Below, piece by piece: positions 5,846 to 6,460 of a stretch of 6,460 nucleotides of DNA. The notes under the pieces are model-generated. The model was not told the DNA's origin. It did not search any database and was given only the letters and a program-made list of their open reading frames with translations. Position numbers and translations under genes: made by a program. The DNA comes from Pseudonocardiales bacterium (lineage in GTDB: Bacteria; Actinomycetota; Actinomycetes; Mycobacteriales; Jatrophihabitantaceae), in contig JAVEEO010000540.1 of NCBI GenBank assembly GCA_030840415.1, forward strand, positions 1 through 6,460, written 5' to 3'. Each line of letters opens with the position of its first letter. Position 1 is the stretch's first letter.

Positions 5846-5849
5846 GCGG

Positions 5850-6460
5850 TCAGTCGACCTCGAGCCCGGTGGCCTGCTTCTGCTTGTCCGGGGTGAGCTT
5901 GGAGGTGTCACGCGGCTCGGCGAACGGCGTCTGGTCCGCGGGTTGACCGGCCTCGATGGCGCGGGCGTGCTGCAACTCGGCGTTGAACTCGGCACCGAGC
6001 AGGATCGCGACGTTGGTGATCCACAGCCAGACCAGGAAGATGATCACGCTGGCCAGCGAGCCGTAGGTCTTGTTGTACGAGCCGAAGTTCGCGACGTAGA
6101 AGGCGAAGCCAGCCGAGGCGACGATCCAGATCAGCACGGCGAGCACGCCGCCGGGGCTGATCCACTGGATACCCGGCTGCTTGACGTTGGGTGCGGCGTA
6201 GTAGAGCACCGCCAGCATCACGCTGACGATGACGATCAACACCGGCCACTTCACGATGCTCCAGATCAGCAGGCCGGTGTCACCGACACCGAGCGCGTGA
6301 CCGACCCGATCGGCCAGCGGACCGCTGAACACCACGATCGCCGCGGCAAGCACCCCCAGCACAGCCATCGCGAGGGTGATCGCCAGCCGCAGCGGAACCG
6401 TCTTCCAGATCGGGCGGCCCTCCCCCATCTCATAGATCGCGTTCGAAGCCCGCATGAACG
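5850..6460 (-). CDS. YihY/virulence factor BrkB family membrane protein (N-terminus missing)
   Basis: About 203 C-terminal codons are visible, ending at TGA 5852-5850. The frame stays open through the right edge, and the codons before Met 6455-6453 read (x)F-MRASNAIYE, so that Met is internal. About four transmembrane helices are visible, then the hallmark block with PNVKQPG, ISPGGVLAVLIWI, FGSYNKTYGSLA and LWITNVAILLGAEFNAEL. A charged cytoplasmic tail of roughly 45 residues follows. The family was once called ribonuclease BN, but that activity belongs to another protein; BrkB of Bordetella was linked to serum resistance, and the molecular role is still unsettled. It converges on the carbonic anhydrase gene with 4 bp between stops. 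Confidence 0.92.
   Translation of the reverse strand, partial: FMRASNAIYEMGEGRPIWKTVPLRLAITLAMAVLGVLAAAIVVFSGPLADRVGHALGVGDTGLLIWSIVKWPVLIVIVSVMLAVLYYAAPNVKQPGIQWISPGGVLAVLIWIVASAGFAFYVANFGSYNKTYGSLASVIIFLVWLWITNVAILLGAEFNAELQHARAIEAGQPADQTPFAEPRDTSKLTPDKQKQATGLEVD

Noticed and set aside
6453..6455. ATG as the true start of the YihY/BrkB protein
   Set aside because: The frame continues beyond it with Phe, and the residues after it match the interior of the family; the N-terminal helices are missing from the window.
1..6460. Insertion sequence, prophage, CRISPR array, toxin-antitoxin or defence island
   Set aside because: No transposase, integrase, terminal repeats, repeat-spacer pattern or related protein motif is visible. 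The window reads as ordinary chromosomal actinobacterial sequence.

Overview
The window is about 70% G+C, with the strong G/C third-position bias typical of high-GC Actinomycetota. GTG/ATG starts, a GAF-ANTAR regulator, a 14-helix drug transporter, an Rv1284-like beta carbonic anhydrase and a secreted Ig-domain protein all fit such an organism. I cannot name a genus from this piece alone.

Layout. (1) 1-1691, minus strand: a large secreted protein, cut by the left edge. It has a signal peptide, a disulfide-rich domain with a GHExxE motif, a putative Ig domain and a C-terminal jelly-roll-like domain. (2) 1692-2840: about 1.15 kb with no convincing gene. Its left part looks like the promoter and a roughly 240-nt structured 5' leader of the secreted-protein gene, with four hairpins and a tract that is G-rich on the plus strand and C-rich in the RNA. 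Beside the promoter is a 140-bp AT-rich island, followed by about 700 bp of GC-rich sequence with several inverted repeats. (3) 2841-3578, plus: GAF-ANTAR RNA-binding antiterminator. (4) 3575-5053, minus: DHA2-type MFS exporter, convergent with the regulator; their stop codons share one CTAG. (5) 5054-5326: divergent intergenic region. (6) 5327-5845, plus: beta carbonic anhydrase. (7) 5850-6460, minus: YihY/BrkB family membrane protein, convergent with the carbonic anhydrase across a 4-bp gap and cut by the right edge.

The genes do not form one obvious operon or pathway. Neighbours alternate in strand, so each is probably transcribed separately, and the two tail-to-tail pairs have no room for a conventional terminator between them. 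The transporter and carbonic anhydrase share a divergent control region.

I found no mobile element, CRISPR array, tRNA, rRNA or defence system. The protein genes belong to known families. The part most likely to hold undescribed biology is the untranslated leader of the secreted-protein gene. Its main hairpin pairs better in the minus-strand RNA than in the plus-strand RNA, which supports its being a real RNA element. This rests on sequence inspection only.
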